From: Candidatus Limimorpha equi
Lineage (GTDB): Bacteria > Bacteroidota > Bacteroidia > Bacteroidales > F082
DNA length: 33,616 bases
Reading direction: 5' to 3'
Assembly (NCBI GenBank): GCA_018065885.1
Contig: JAGHSL010000421.1
Span: forward strand, 1-33,616
Shown: positions 1-6,729 of the stretch, piece by piece
How the letters are laid out: each line of letters begins with the position of its first letter
How positions within the stretch are numbered: the first letter of the stretch is position 1
Notes under the pieces: generated by a model
The model's input: the letters and a program-made list of their open reading frames with translations, nothing else
Database searches by the model: none
Told to the model about the DNA's origin: nothing
Program-made: the position numbers and the translations under genes

Positions 1-33
1 TTAAATATATAGCAATAATAATTTCAAACAACA

Positions 34-225
34 ATGATAAAAAAATTGATAAATTCATTTGGCGAAAACGATTACGCCAGCCCAAGGGCAACGCTCGTAG
101 AACTTGAGACGGAAACAAACATCCTCATCTGCTCTGCGGATGGAAATGCTGGAGGAGTAGGAGGTGGGTCAAGAGGAGTGGAAGAACTCATGGAAGGTGT
201 CACCATTGATTTAAATAACCCGTAA
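34..225 (+). CDS. Small glycine-rich peptide of unknown function (63 aa)
   Basis: I do not recognise a function. The protein has no signal peptide. It has an N-terminal basic stretch (MIKKLINSFG), a Y-x-SP element at about residues 14-17 followed by an acidic segment VELETE, a single Cys at about residue 33, then a Gly-rich run (GGVGGG) and an acidic tail. Short Bacteroidales peptides of the 'Y-SP...v-e-e...S' look are commonly found beside fimbrillin-like lipoproteins (general knowledge of the group). It starts at ATG and ends 14 nt before the lipoprotein gene on the same strand, so the two are probably co-transcribed. The promoter must lie in or before the first 33 bases. The Gly-rich tail could be a cleaved or modified segment, but that is speculation. 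Confidence 0.6.
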   Translation: MIKKLINSFGENDYASPRATLVELETETNILICSADGNAGGVGGGSRGVEELMEGVTIDLNNP

Positions 226-239
226 ATAACTTAAGAATC

Positions 240-1853
240 ATGAATAGAAAACTGTACTTATTCGGCATGCTGGCAATGGTGTTGCTGCTTGCCTCTTGTA
301 AGAAAGACAATGAAACGGAATCCGATAAGATGACTATTTCGGCTGGCATCGAAAATGATGGCTCGAAAACACATCTTGACGGATTAAAAGTGAAGTGGAT
401 TATTGGAGACCAAATCAAGGTCTATGACAATGCTGTCGCGAATGGCATAGTGTTCACGAGCAAGACGCTGACGGATGATGACCAAACGGCAAACTTCACC
501 TGCGATATTGAAACTGGAGGTGTTGTCGAAAATGGTAGATATTGGGCTGTCTATCCGACAAGTGGCTCTTTCAACAAATCAACAGAAAAATTCTCTTTCG
601 AAGTGAGTGAAACTCAGAGCTATAATAATGGTGTTTTTGACTGTGCATCGTTCCCGATGGTTGCCTATACGACAAAAGGCTCAAACAAAAACTCCGGTAT
701 TTTCTTCTATTTCAAACATGCCTGCGGTGTGCTGAAGATTGCGGCTACGGGTAACACTCAAATCACTTCTGTTAAATTGACGGATAATAACAATAAACTT
801 TGTGGTAATTTTACAGTCGATGCAAATGCTGAAAACTTGGCAGGTGGCAATGGCAATACAATTACAATGAATGCAAGTGTAACTCTTTCATCTACCCCTA
901 CCTATTTCTATTTCATTTTGCCCGCTGGTGCCCTTAGCAATGGCTTTACCCTCCAGTTTTTGAAAGATGGACAAGATGTGAAGACAACTGAATATACCGG
1001 TTCTGCTCTGGAAATTGCAAGAAGCACTATTAATACAGCTACGATTGATGCGACAAAAGTTCATTATTTTTCTGTCAGTTCAACGAAGAAGGTTATCTTT
1101 GCTAAGGGTAACTTGGTTTCTGGCTATGATGGTGGAAATTGGGGATTCCAGGATGCGCAATGGAAGCGGAATTGTTTAGAAGACGGTAAAAGAGGTTTTT
1201 TCTACTTTAGCACCTATACTAATAATGATTATGGTATTTTATGGACCGAGCAATCTCAATCAGGTACGGCCTTTAAGGATTGGGGGGAGCTTTTCCCAGG
1301 TGAAGGATGGTTTACTTTATCGGATAAAGAATGGATTTATTTGTTGGGATATGATTATTGGTGGGATGGCTCCCATAATATTCCGTTTATGCCCTCTGAG
1401 TACCGAGTTAATGCTAGGAATTTGTTTAGAGCTCATGTAACAGTAAACGGTGTTAAAGGACTTTTGCTTTTGCCAGACGACTGGAACAGTGACATTAGCA
1501 ATGTTTATGATTTGGATAGTTGGGCAGTTGCTGAAGGTAATGGTGCTGTTTTCTTGCCAGCAGCAAGTGGAGGTATGTATTGGCCAAAATCATGGGGTGA
1601 TTGTCCTTGGCCTGCTTATAATAATATGTATATTTATGGCGAAGAAGATTGGAGAACTTACAATAATGGTTTGGGAGAATATTATGCGGTTGTTTCAAAT
1701 CCGTCAAGCGAAGGAGGACAACTTAATGCTACTTTGTATTTCAATAATGACGAGTATTCGGTCCCTACTAACAACGATGCAAGGTTGGCGGTAAGTGGAA
1801 GTGGTGGACAAGATGGTTTACGTGCTGTCCGTTTGGTAAAGGAAGTCCATTAA
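240..1853 (+). CDS. Fimbrillin-like surface lipoprotein with C-terminal FISUMP-like domain
   Basis: A 537-residue lipoprotein. The signal peptide ends in the lipobox LLASC with Cys20, followed by KKDNE, a charged +2 region like the Bacteroidota lipoprotein surface-export signal. Residues about 30-270 resemble fimbrillin-family proteins (W-x-x-GD-x-I pattern near residue 55, beta-rich, many N/T/S). From about residue 275 a second module begins (FSVSSTKKVIFAKGNL). It continues with FKDWG, GWFTLSDKEW, GLLLLPDDW and AVFLPAA and ends in GLRAVRLVK. This layout is common in Bacteroidales surface proteins related to the Fibrobacter major paralogous domain. It probably acts outside the outer membrane as an adhesin or pilus-tip-like protein (inference). 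It follows the 63-aa peptide gene and ends at a strong terminator. Confidence 0.8.
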   Translation: MNRKLYLFGMLAMVLLLASCKKDNETESDKMTISAGIENDGSKTHLDGLKVKWIIGDQIKVYDNAVANGIVFTSKTLTDDDQTANFTCDIETGGVVENGRYWAVYPTSGSFNKSTEKFSFEVSETQSYNNGVFDCASFPMVAYTTKGSNKNSGIFFYFKHACGVLKIAATGNTQITSVKLTDNNNKLCGNFTVDANAENLAGGNGNTITMNASVTLSSTPTYFYFILPAGALSNGFTLQFLKDGQDVKTTEYTGSALEIARSTINTATIDATKVHYFSVSSTKKVIFAKGNLVSGYDGGNWGFQDAQWKRNCLEDGKRGFFYFSTYTNNDYGILWTEQSQSGTAFKDWGELFPGEGWFTLSDKEWIYLLGYDYWWDGSHNIPFMPSEYRVNARNLFRAHVTVNGVKGLLLLPDDWNSDISNVYDLDSWAVAEGNGAVFLPAASGGMYWPKSWGDCPWPAYNNMYIYGEEDWRTYNNGLGEYYAVVSNPSSEGGQLNATLYFNNDEYSVPTNNDARLAVSGSGGQDGLRAVRLVKEVH

Positions 1854-1874
1854 AACAGGTATCATCTAATAAGG

Positions 1875-1911
1875 AAAGCCAACCTGTGGAAAGACGGGTT
1901 GGCTTTTTTTT
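1875..1911 (+). terminator. Intrinsic terminator of the peptide/lipoprotein unit
   Basis: A perfect 10-bp stem (AAAGCCAACC with GGTTGGCTTT) and a 12-nt loop run into eight T residues, 22 bases after the lipoprotein stop codon. Confidence 0.9.
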
Positions 1912-1972
1912 GCGCCTAAAAACATGTAAGCCAATCTGTGTTATTTTATGCGCGGTTCCCTGCGCTTAGGCT

Positions 1973-2010
1973 GCTGAGCCTGTCGAAGCATCGAAGGGGT
2001 CTGTCGAAGG
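1973..2010. repeat. GAGCCTGTCGAA-type interspersed repeat (copy 1, degenerate)
   Basis: It contains GAGCCTGTCGAAG and, 14 bases on, a second GTCTGTCGAAGG. The same core occurs at 6608-6632 and 10721-10745. This copy lacks the flanking AATGAGC arm that makes a hairpin in the other two. Confidence 0.6.
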
Positions 2011-2012
2011 AT

Positions 2013-2110
2013 GCGCATTATGAATCACCGTAATCAGCGGTTTTAAAATCTCTGCGGAAGTCAGCGAAATCTGCGGGAGAACAAATCTGTAGCTTATTGA
2101 TAATCTGTGT
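2013..2110. repeat. CTGCGG/AATCAGCG intergenic repeat, long copy A
   Basis: This is a mosaic of short related words: CGTAATCAGCGGTT, CTCTGCGGAAGTCAGCG, AAATCTGCGGGAGA, AAATCTGTAG, TTATTGA and AATC. The same words in nearly the same order recur at 2271-2392 and partly at 2376-2452. It lies in the 677-bp gene-free stretch between the lipoprotein terminator and the oxidoreductase operon. Such repeats are frequent between genes in Bacteroidota. Confidence 0.65.
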
Positions 2111-2129
2111 AATATAGGGTTAAAAAAAA

Positions 2130-2248
2130 CAAAATCCTGCTAAAAATCCTTACTGAAAATCTTGCTGAAAATAAGAAAAGCATTTCCTTATTAGGGTCGC
2201 TTCGCTCAAAATCCTAACTGAAAATCTATCTGAAAATCCTTACTGAAT
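2130..2248. repeat. Imperfect tandem repeats of AAAATCYTNNCTG
   Basis: Two blocks (about 2130-2171 and 2208-2248) each contain three copies of a 12-14 nt unit, such as AAAATCCTTACTG, AAAATCTTGCTG, AAAATCCTAACTG and AAAATCTATCTG. They are separated by a segment holding GGGTCGCTTCGCTCA. No gene is supported here. Confidence 0.6.
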
Positions 2249-2270
2249 TTGAAAGGAGAAGATAAATCTG

Positions 2271-2452
2271 TAGGTGAAAATCCTCTGCGGAAGTCAGCGC
2301 AATCAGCGGGAGAAAAAAATCCGTAGAAATTCATGCGCTTGCGCATCAAAAATTCAATCTGTGAAATCTGTAGTTTATTGAAAATCATCGTAATCAGCGC
2401 AATCTGCGGTTTAAAAAATCCTCTGCGTAAATCAGCGGTATCAGTGGGAGAA
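2271..2452. repeat. CTGCGG/AATCAGCG intergenic repeat, copies B and C
   Basis: Copy B (about 2271-2316) has CCTCTGCGGAAGTCAGCGCAATCAGCGGGAGA-like words. It is followed by an ATGCGC-TT-GCGCAT inverted repeat (2333-2346) and by AATCTGTGAAATCTGTAG. Copy C (about 2376-2452) has CGTAATCAGCGCAATCTGCGG and then CCTCTGCGTAAATCAGCGG. Apparent ORFs of 60-94 codons across this area are made of repeat words and are not credible genes. Confidence 0.65.
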
Positions 2453-2479
2453 AAAACTCAATTCATGGTCTATAGAAAT

Positions 2480-2509
2480 GAAAAAGGCGAGCCTCAAAAG
2501 ACCCGCCTT
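2480..2509 (-). terminator. Terminator of the oxidoreductase operon
   Basis: Read on the minus strand, AAGGCGGGTCT pairs with AGGCTCGCCTT (11 bp, two G-U pairs) around a TTTG loop and is followed by TTTTTC. It lies 22 bases beyond the stop codon of the gamma subunit. Confidence 0.8.
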
Positions 2510-2530
2510 ATCATTAGCATCTCAATGAGA

Positions 2531-3076
2531 TTATTTCACTTCCTTCACATTGTCCATACCGACTTGGACAGCCTGCATGTTCAAAGGAATCAGTTTGTGA
2601 GCGCGTTCTGGCAGTGAGTGTTTCAAACCTTCTTCAACATTCTTGTTGTCGATGATAGGACGAATCTTCAAGAAAGCACCCAAAATGATCATGTTGAAAA
2701 CCTTGGTGTTACCCATGTCGGATGCGAGTTGGGCACCTTCGATGGTGTAGATGTGAATGTCCGTACGGGTTGGCTTGTGCGTGATGCCGTTTGGATCATA
2801 AATCAGGTAACCGCCAGGTTTTACTTTGCTCTCGAACTTGTCGAGCGACTGCTGATTCAGAATGACTGCAGTGTCGAAAGCATTCAGGATAGGTGAGCAA
2901 ACACGTTCATCGCTGACGATGACAGTCACGTTTGCAGTACCGCCACGCATTTCAGGACCGTAAGATGGCATCCAGCTCACTTCCTTGTCTTGCATGATAC
3001 CACTATAAGCAAGGATCTTACCCATTGACAAGACGCCTTGTCCGCCGAAACCGGCTATAATTAATTCTTCTGTCAT
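2531..3076 (-). CDS. korC: 2-oxoacid:ferredoxin oxidoreductase, gamma subunit
   Basis: A 181-aa catalytic-domain gamma subunit of the pyruvate/2-oxoacid:ferredoxin oxidoreductase family. The N-terminus carries the diagnostic GFGGQGV motif (residues 9-15), followed by SYGPEMRGGTAN and a Rossmann-like region. In this family the gamma chain helps form the active-site interface of the alpha/beta/gamma/delta complex, which interconverts a 2-oxoacid plus CoA with acyl-CoA, CO2 and reduced ferredoxin. It is the last gene of the operon, 17 nt after the beta subunit, and is followed by a hairpin terminator. The substrate (2-oxoglutarate or branched-chain 2-oxoacids) cannot be settled from sequence, so the symbol is approximate. 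Confidence 0.88.
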   Translation of the reverse strand: MTEELIIAGFGGQGVLSMGKILAYSGIMQDKEVSWMPSYGPEMRGGTANVTVIVSDERVCSPILNAFDTAVILNQQSLDKFESKVKPGGYLIYDPNGITHKPTRTDIHIYTIEGAQLASDMGNTKVFNMIILGAFLKIRPIIDNKNVEEGLKHSLPERAHKLIPLNMQAVQVGMDNVKEVK

Positions 3077-3093
3077 TGCTTTTTACTTTTTAA

Positions 3094-3903
3094 TTATTTC
3101 TTAATCAGCTCGAAGTTGTCCTTAATGTCGCCGAGAGGATAAACTGGCAGCATGTTTTCTTGCAACCACTTGTTAGCATCGACGGCAGTCATCTTCCAGT
3201 TGGAGTTGCAGTTCGAAACGATTTCAACGAAGTTGACGCCGTTCTTGTTTTCCATCTGGTTCTGGAAAGCCTTCTTGATGGCCTTCTTGGCGTTACGCAC
3301 GGCGGCTGGAGTGTAGACAGCCTGACGTGTGACGTAACGTGTGCCAGGAAGTTGTGAAATGAGGTTGGTGATCTGGAGTGGGAAACCGTTGTTAGGTGTT
3401 CCGTCAGGCCACTGTGGCATACGGCCGTAAGGGGTTGTTGCGGTCTTCATGCCGACCAGAGTGGTAGGAGCCATCTGGCCACCAGTCATACCATAGATAC
3501 CGTTGTTGACGAAAATCATGGTGATGTTTTCGCCACGGTTGCAGGTGTGGATGGTTTCGCAAGTGCCGATAGCAGCCAAGTCGCCGTCGCCTTGATAGGA
3601 GAAGACGATCTTGTTAGGCCACACGCGCTTGATGCCTGATGCGCACGCCGGAGCACGGCCGTGAGCAGCTTCAACGAAGTCGACATCGAAGTAGTCGTAT
3701 GCCATAACGGCGCAACCTACTGGAGAAACACCGATGGTCTGTTCGTCGATGCCAAGTTCTTCGAGAACTTCAGCGATGATGCGGTGAACTGTGCCGTGAC
3801 CGCAGCCTGGGCAATAGTGGAAAGGTTTTTCCGTCAGCAGCTTTGATTTTTCATAAACCAAATTTTCAGGCTGGATGATATCTTGTAATGTGATTTCTGC
3901 CAT
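3094..3903 (-). CDS. korB: 2-oxoacid:ferredoxin oxidoreductase, beta subunit (TPP-binding)
   Basis: A 269-aa thiamine pyrophosphate subunit. CPGCGHG (residues 31-37) is the conserved N-terminal motif. The TPP/Mg signature is GDGD at 105-108 followed by NN at 133-134 (GDG-x25-NN). GIYGMTGGQ and APTT follow, as in 2-oxoglutarate and 2-oxoisovalerate oxidoreductases. This subunit carries out decarboxylation of the 2-oxoacid in the cytoplasm. It lies 4 nt after the alpha subunit stop and 17 nt before gamma, which suggests translational coupling. It has the two-gene (separate alpha/beta) architecture rather than the single long pyruvate:ferredoxin oxidoreductase chain. Confidence 0.93.
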   Translation of the reverse strand: MAEITLQDIIQPENLVYEKSKLLTEKPFHYCPGCGHGTVHRIIAEVLEELGIDEQTIGVSPVGCAVMAYDYFDVDFVEAAHGRAPACASGIKRVWPNKIVFSYQGDGDLAAIGTCETIHTCNRGENITMIFVNNGIYGMTGGQMAPTTLVGMKTATTPYGRMPQWPDGTPNNGFPLQITNLISQLPGTRYVTRQAVYTPAAVRNAKKAIKKAFQNQMENKNGVNFVEIVSNCNSNWKMTAVDANKWLQENMLPVYPLGDIKDNFELIKK

Positions 3904-3907
3904 TTTC

Positions 3908-4993
3908 TTATTCTCCTATAATTTGTTTCTTCATAGCTTCGAGAACTTCTTCCGGAGTGTGGATGATGCCACCGACGCGGCCGAAGTGTTCTGCCTTTGC
4001 GCGACCGTTGCAGGCGAGTTTCACGTCTTCAATCATCTGGCCGCAGCTCAATTCAACTGAAAGGAATCCCTTGACGCCCTTTTCAATCAAGGCTTCGATT
4101 GCCTTGGTTGGGTAAGGCCACAGGGTGATAGGACGGAGCAAGCCAACCTTTAGGCCTTCGGCACGACCGAGTTGGACGGCTTTCTGGGCGATACGGGCGC
4201 TTGAACCGTAAGCTACGAATACGTATTCTGCATCTTCAGTGTTGATTTCTTCCCAGCGGGTTTCGTTCTTCGTGATTTCAGCATACTTTCTCTGGAGGTG
4301 ACGGTTGTGCTCTTCCATCTTGGCTGAGTCGAGGTCCAAAGAAGTGATGACACGGTGTTGTGTGCCACGCTTGCGACCGGTCAAAGCCCAAGGATACTTA
4401 GCCTTGATTTCTTCTTCAGTCAAACGAGCCTTCTGGTCAGGAAGAACGACCTTTTCCATCATTTGGCCAATGGCACCGTCGGAGAGGATGCACACAGCGA
4501 TACGATATTGGAAAGCCATGTCGAAGCCGAGAGCCACGAAGTCAGCCATTTCCTGAACTGAAGCAGGAGCGAGGACGATTTGGTTGTAGTCACCGTTACC
4601 GCCGCCCTTGCAGGCTTGGAAATAGTCGGCTTGTGAAGGCTGGATGGTACCCAGACCCGGGCCGCCACGAACCACGTCAGCGTAGACGCAAGGCACTTCT
4701 GCACCAGCGATGTAGGCCAGACCTTCCTGCTTCAGGCAAACGCCTGGGCTGGATGATGAGGTCATGACGCGCTTGCCAGCTGCGCCGGCAGCATAAACCA
4801 TGTTGATGGCTGCCAATTCACTTTCTGCTTGAAGAACGACCATACCGGTGCGTTCGTAAGGGTTCTGTTCCGACAGATACTCAATCACTTCCGACTGAGG
4901 AGTGATAGGATATCCGAAATAAGCATCAGCACCGTAGCGGATAGCGGCTTCTGCCAATGCCTCGTTACCCTTCATCAGTTTTAATTCTCCCAT
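3908..4993 (-). CDS. vorB: 2-oxoacid:ferredoxin oxidoreductase, alpha subunit (VorB/KorA type)
   Basis: A 361-aa alpha subunit containing the pyrimidine-binding domain (GYPITPQSE, residues 27-35), followed by ESELAAINM, SSSSPGVCLKQEG and GGPGLGTIQPSQADY. It is the partner of the TPP subunit in reversible oxidative decarboxylation of 2-oxoacids. Family members in Bacteroidales are usually called VorB or KorA. I chose the ATG at 4993 (MGELKLMKGNEA), which matches the usual family N-terminus. A TTG nine codons upstream would also be in frame but is unlikely. It lies 38 nt after the ferredoxin gene and 4 nt before the beta subunit. Confidence 0.92.
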   Translation of the reverse strand: MGELKLMKGNEALAEAAIRYGADAYFGYPITPQSEVIEYLSEQNPYERTGMVVLQAESELAAINMVYAAGAAGKRVMTSSSSPGVCLKQEGLAYIAGAEVPCVYADVVRGGPGLGTIQPSQADYFQACKGGGNGDYNQIVLAPASVQEMADFVALGFDMAFQYRIAVCILSDGAIGQMMEKVVLPDQKARLTEEEIKAKYPWALTGRKRGTQHRVITSLDLDSAKMEEHNRHLQRKYAEITKNETRWEEINTEDAEYVFVAYGSSARIAQKAVQLGRAEGLKVGLLRPITLWPYPTKAIEALIEKGVKGFLSVELSCGQMIEDVKLACNGRAKAEHFGRVGGIIHTPEEVLEAMKKQIIGE

Positions 4994-5031
4994 TATGTAA
5001 GTTTTTAAATTGTTAGACAATTGGTTGGGTT

Positions 5032-5259
5032 TTACTCGATGGCCTTCTTGTAGACCTTGATCACGCCGTCAGGGCAGGTGATGCCGCAGCTTGCGCAGCC
5101 AATGCACTTGTCCGGATTGGCCATGAATGCGTAATTGTAACCTTTTCCGTTTACTTCTTTTGCCAGTTCGATGACGCCACATGGGCAAGCGGTGATGCAT
5201 ACTGAACATCCCTTGCAACGCTCGGTGTCAACAACAATGGCTCCTCTGAATTTTGCCAT
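5032..5259 (-). CDS. korD: 2x[4Fe-4S] ferredoxin subunit of 2-oxoacid oxidoreductase
   Basis: A 75-aa delta-type subunit with two complete cluster motifs: C15-x2-C18-x2-C21-x3-C25 (followed by G rather than the usual P) and C52-x2-C55-x2-C58-x3-C62-P. It has the short N-terminal strand MAKFRGAIVVDTERC seen in KorD/VorD subunits. It passes electrons from the TPP centre to soluble ferredoxin. As the first gene of the operon it fixes the transcription start: a TAnnTTTG box lies about 43 nt upstream of its ATG. Gene order ferredoxin-alpha-beta-gamma is the standard order for the anaerobic Bacteroidales complex. Confidence 0.93.
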   Translation of the reverse strand: MAKFRGAIVVDTERCKGCSVCITACPCGVIELAKEVNGKGYNYAFMANPDKCIGCASCGITCPDGVIKVYKKAIE

Positions 5260-5301
5260 ATTTATAAGTTTTTAAAATTTTGTGTTTACTATTAAATGAG
5301 T

Positions 5302-5309
5302 TGCAAAGA
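5302..5309 (-). promoter_or_regulatory. -7 box of the oxidoreductase operon
   Basis: On the minus strand it reads TATCTTTG, a perfect TAnnTTTG box, 43 bases upstream of the ferredoxin ATG. I see no clear TTG at the usual 18-20 bp spacing upstream. Confidence 0.6.
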
Positions 5310-5362
5310 TAATGATTTATTGCTTTTGTTGTATCGTTTTTCGCTTTTTTTATTGGAAAGTT

Positions 5363-6461
5363 TCAATTATTAGTGGCACGAGCTTCGTCTCTTTCGTATT
5401 CTTCAATCCATTCCAGAAGTTTCTGTTGCAAGAGACTCTTTTCTGGTAAACAAAGTGCATATTGTTGGGCGTAAATGTTTGCGTCTTCGGGTAGGGTGAG
5501 TTCCACTAAAGCATCGTTTTTCTGTTTGCATAGCAGAATTCCAATGGTAGGTTTCTCGAAATCCTGCTTGACATAGCGGTTGAAGTAATTGACATACATT
5601 TGCATTTGTCCCAAATCCTGATGCGTCAATTTGTCGGTTTTCAGGTCTATGAGTACATAGCATTGCAACAGGCGATTGTAAAGGCAAGATCCACAAAAAA
5701 TGGTCTTCGTTGAAAGTGAATCGTTTCTGACGGGCTTCGAAAAGGAATCCTTTGCCTAATTCGAGCAAAAAGAATTGCAGTTTGTCGATGATGGCTGTCT
5801 CTAAACCGTTTTCGGAATAGGATGAATCAGGTTTCAGCCCGACAAATTCAAGTACTAATGGGTCGCGCAAAATGTCGGATGGCTTCTCCACGGTCTGACC
5901 TTCTGTCGCAAGACGCATGATTTCATCTTTGTTGCGGCTCAAGGCCAAACGCTCAAACAGGCTGCTTGCAACTTGCCGTTGAAGTTCACGTTTGCTCCAG
6001 TTTTGTTTGTGACATTCAACTTCGTAAAAACTGCGTTCCAATGGGTTGTCAATGCGAGTGAGTATTAGGTAATGGGACCAAGGTAAAACGAAATTGTGTT
6101 CAAGATTATCGAAAATGCTAACCGCTGGTTCGGATTTTCTATAAACCAGATACAGTTTTCTTGCGTTTTCCAGTGTGTCAACGGACCATCCTTTTCCGTA
6201 TTTTGCAGAAAGTTTTTCGGAAAGCCTTTTTAGAACACCCTTCCCATAACCAGCTCTGTCGTTGCCCTGCTGCTCGTAATTGACAATGTATAAACCTATT
6301 CCATAATAGGTATAGACCATTGCAATATTCACCGCTTTTGCAATGTGTTTGCGGCTTTCTTCAATCAGTTCCGATACCTTATAAAATAGGGAATCTTCAT
6401 TGCTGATTGTGATTTCATCAGCGCATTTGGGCTTTTCTTCATGCAAATCCATTTCTTTCAT
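5363..6461 (-). pseudogene. DUF1016/YhcG-family PD-(D/E)XK nuclease, doubly frameshifted
   Basis: The N-terminal part matches the DUF1016 family (SELIEESRKHIA, YYGIGLYIV, GYGKGVLKRLSEKL, then FTFNEDHF). The remainder (CYVLIDLKTDKLT to the end) is in another frame. Restoring one T in the T6 run (5695-5700) and one in the T3 run (5680-5682) gives a continuous 366-codon product reading FFVDLAFYNRLLQCYVLIDLK, which is the nuclease core with its D...DxK active site. The two losses are about 15 bp apart, both in homopolymers. So this is either a young pseudogene or a homopolymer sequencing error. Start: ATG at 6461 (6452 also possible); a TTG at 6491 overlaps the -7 box. Family members are suspected DNA nucleases linked to defence or restriction loci. 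The gene stands alone here. Confidence 0.85.
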
Positions 6462-6488
6462 CAAAGTGTTTTTGACATAACAACGCAG

Positions 6489-6496
6489 CAAAAATA
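6489..6496 (-). promoter_or_regulatory. -7 box upstream of the DUF1016 gene
   Basis: The minus strand reads TATTTTTG (TAnnTTTG), about 28 bases before the ATG at 6461. Its position argues against the longer TTG-started reading frame. Confidence 0.5.
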
Positions 6497-6548
6497 CGCA
6501 TTTATTTTGTTTTTCCTAATTCATTGCAAAATAATTGGTTCGCAAAAG

Positions 6549-6588
6549 AAAACTCGGAAATCGGCATCAGCCAATTCCCGAGTTTTTT
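6549..6588. terminator. Bidirectional hairpin terminator
   Basis: AAAACTCGG pairs with CCGAGTTTT. The stem continues AAT/ATT and GGC/GCC with two A-C mismatches around an ATCA loop. T-rich tails occur on both strands (TTTTTT on +, TTTTCTTTT on -). On the minus strand it would end the aminotransferase transcript, which stops at 6730. Confidence 0.7.
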
Positions 6589-6607
6589 GTCGTCGTAAAA
6601 TCAAGAC

Positions 6608-6632
6608 AGCTCATTGAGCTTGTCGAAATGAA
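6608..6632. repeat. GAGCYTGTCGAA interspersed repeat (copy 2)
   Basis: AGCTCATTGAGCTTGTCGAA, then ATGAA, is a near-exact match to 10721-10745 (differences: C to T inside, G to A at the end). The arms GCTCATT/AATGAAC form an imperfect hairpin. Confidence 0.65.
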
Positions 6633-6654
6633 CGGAATTTATTTTTCACTTGAC

Positions 6655-6673
6655 GGATGCACGCGGTGCATCC
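6655..6673. repeat. GGATGCAC inverted repeat
   Basis: GGATGCAC-GCG-GTGCATCC is a perfect 8-bp stem with a 3-nt loop. It sits between the GAGCYTGTCGAA repeat and the CTAACTC repeat in the aminotransferase 3' region. Confidence 0.7.
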
Positions 6674-6698
6674 CTACTTTAAAACTTTCCACTCAAAA

Positions 6699-6729
6699 TA
6701 CTCCTAACTCCTAATTCCTAACTCCCAAC
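6699..6729. repeat. CTCCTAACTCCTAATTC tandem repeat
   Basis: There are about four degenerate copies of a 7-nt unit (CTAACTC / CTAATTC) directly abutting the aminotransferase stop codon. This word is common in Bacteroidota intergenic DNA. Confidence 0.6.

Noticed and set aside
2013..2452. Possible CRISPR array
   Set aside because: The repeat words vary in sequence and spacing, there are no unique spacers of constant length, and no cas genes are nearby.
2206..2617. Short ORFs (60 and 94 codons) across the repeat region
   Set aside because: They are made of repeat words, overlap the oxidoreductase terminator, and have no protein-like composition.
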